From assembly GCA_009839585.1 (NCBI GenBank), contig VXPI01000234.1, forward strand, positions 1-7,740: DNA of 7,740 nt, read 5' to 3'. The position numbers and the translations under genes were made by a program. Source of the stretch: Gammaproteobacteria bacterium (GTDB lineage Bacteria; Pseudomonadota; Gammaproteobacteria; Arenicellales; Poriferihabitantaceae). The notes below the pieces were generated by a model. The model was not told the DNA's origin. It saw nothing but the letters and a program-made list of their open reading frames with translations, and did not search any database. Shown piece by piece: positions 7,402-7,740 of the stretch (position 1 is its first letter; every line of letters begins with the position of its first letter).

Positions 7402-7417
7402 TCAAATCACGATTTGA
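7402..7417. promoter_or_regulatory. Palindromic operator-like site
   Basis: TCAAATC-AC-GATTTGA is a perfect 7+2+7 inverted repeat. Its centre lies roughly 60 to 65 bases upstream of the predicted start of transcription, a usual place for an activator that contacts RNA polymerase from upstream. I do not recognise the regulator; the short spacing suits a TetR- or GntR-like dimer, but this is a guess. Confidence 0.45.
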
Positions 7418-7533
7418 CTACACAGAACAAGACGTATCGAGGATTGTGCGTTGAAGAATATTTCTGCGATGTCAATCTTGCTAATCAGTTGATTGTAAAA
7501 CTTGCTTTCGCGAAATTGCCGTGGCTGGAATCG

Positions 7534-7576
7534 CAAAATATGGCTGGTAAAAATCGGGCTTTCGGGTCATATTTTG
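7534..7576. repeat. Inverted repeat, 9 bp perfect arms
   Basis: CAAAATATG (7534-7542) is mirrored by CATATTTTG (7568-7576). One G-T and one C-G pair can extend it to 11 bp, leaving a 21-base loop. No T-run follows on either strand, so it is a poor terminator. It ends seven bases before the point where ArgE-like similarity begins. Confidence 0.4.
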
Positions 7577-7582
7577 GAGTAA

Positions 7583-7740
7583 GGTAAATTTCAGTTGACG
7601 CTGAAGCCCCGTGCCATATCAGGGCAAGGTGACAAAATTATCGACTTTGTCAGTGACCTGCTTGGTCACAACGAGGTCACCGGAGTCGATTTCGGTACAG
7701 AAGCCGGGATGATCAGTTCCCGTCTATCCATGCCTGCGGT
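7583..7740 (+). pseudogene. C-terminal fragment of an ArgE-like acetylornithine deacetylase (M20 family), runs off the edge
   Basis: An open frame from 7583, just after an in-frame stop at 7580, continues to the right edge (52 codons). It reads GKFQLTLKPRAISGQGDK, then DFVSDLLGHNEVTGVDFGTEAGMISSRLSMPAV. The stretch LLGHNEVTGVDFGTEAGMISSRLSMPAV resembles the part of ArgE-type deacetylases (N-acetylornithine to ornithine, arginine synthesis) just before their conserved CGPGS-x-x-QAH motif. Those enzymes have about 385 residues, and this region normally lies past residue 280. The preceding frames show no further similarity, and the ligase gene on the other strand begins at 7317, so the N-terminal catalytic part cannot fit. 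Possible starts are TTG at 7595, with AAGG ten bases upstream, or ATG at 7709. I infer a truncated remnant; a short gene that reuses this domain is less likely. Confidence 0.55.

Larger units (their letters stand above)
7318..7582. promoter_or_regulatory. AT-rich upstream region of the operon, no convincing gene
   Basis: This 265-base stretch separates the first operon gene from the ArgE-like remnant. Bases 7321-7500 hold 65 G/C in 180, well below the coding lines (about half). It contains two overlapping TATAAT boxes, a 16-base palindrome at 7402-7417, the 10-base palindrome TTTCGCGAAA at 7506-7515 and an inverted repeat at 7534-7576. A 65-codon frame on the plus strand (7390-7587) has no recognisable product and no ribosome binding site, so I read the region as regulatory DNA. 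Confidence 0.6.

Noticed and set aside
7402..7417. FNR or CRP site
   Set aside because: The half-sites TCAAATC/GATTTGA do not match TTGAT-N4-ATCAA or TGTGA-N6-TCACA; it is kept only as an unnamed palindrome.
7390..7587. 65-codon frame on the plus strand upstream of the ArgE fragment
   Set aside because: No ribosome binding site, no recognisable family, AT-rich composition, and it covers palindromes that look regulatory. It is also in a different frame from the ArgE fragment and shows no ArgE similarity.

Overview
The window looks like chromosomal DNA of a proteobacterium, most likely beta- or gammaproteobacterial. This rests on gene content and protein style; GC is about 50% in the coding lines I counted. 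Seven genes run head to tail on the minus strand and form one transport and activation operon. In transcription order they are a large AMP-forming acyl-CoA ligase (7317..5383), a LivG-type ATPase (5362..4571), a LivH-type permease (4528..3527), a LivM-type permease (3521..2445), a secreted Liv-type binding protein (2381..1095), a LivF-type ATPase (1014..199) and the first 29 codons of a second CoA ligase that resembles the phenylacetate-CoA ligase family (87..1, cut by the window edge).

The five middle genes encode every part of a branched-chain-amino-acid-type (HAAT family) ABC importer: a periplasmic receptor, two membrane subunits and two ATPases. The flanking genes would each join a carboxylic acid to CoA. 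The simplest reading is an importer for a hydrophobic or aromatic carboxylate whose substrate is trapped and activated as a CoA thioester on entry. The genes are not obviously for leucine, isoleucine or valine, and the true substrate cannot be read from the sequence.

Gaps between operon genes are short (20, 42, 5, 63, 80 and 111 bases). Two of them carry signals around the binding-protein gene: a candidate sigma-70 promoter plus a strong ribosome binding site in front (2386..2438), and a perfect 14-bp stem-loop behind (1038..1072). Both would favour extra production of the binding protein.

Upstream of the operon, 7318..7582 has no convincing gene. Bases 7321..7500 are AT-rich (65 G/C in 180 bases) and hold two overlapping TATAAT boxes, with a 16-base palindrome about 60 bases upstream of the predicted start of transcription. 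Further out lie a 10-base palindrome and a 9-bp inverted repeat. From about 7583 to the right edge, on the plus strand, there is a fragment matching only the C-terminal part of ArgE-type acetylornithine deacetylases. There is no room for its N-terminal three quarters, so it looks like a gene remnant. Nothing here indicates a phage, CRISPR array, tRNA, rRNA or intact insertion sequence.
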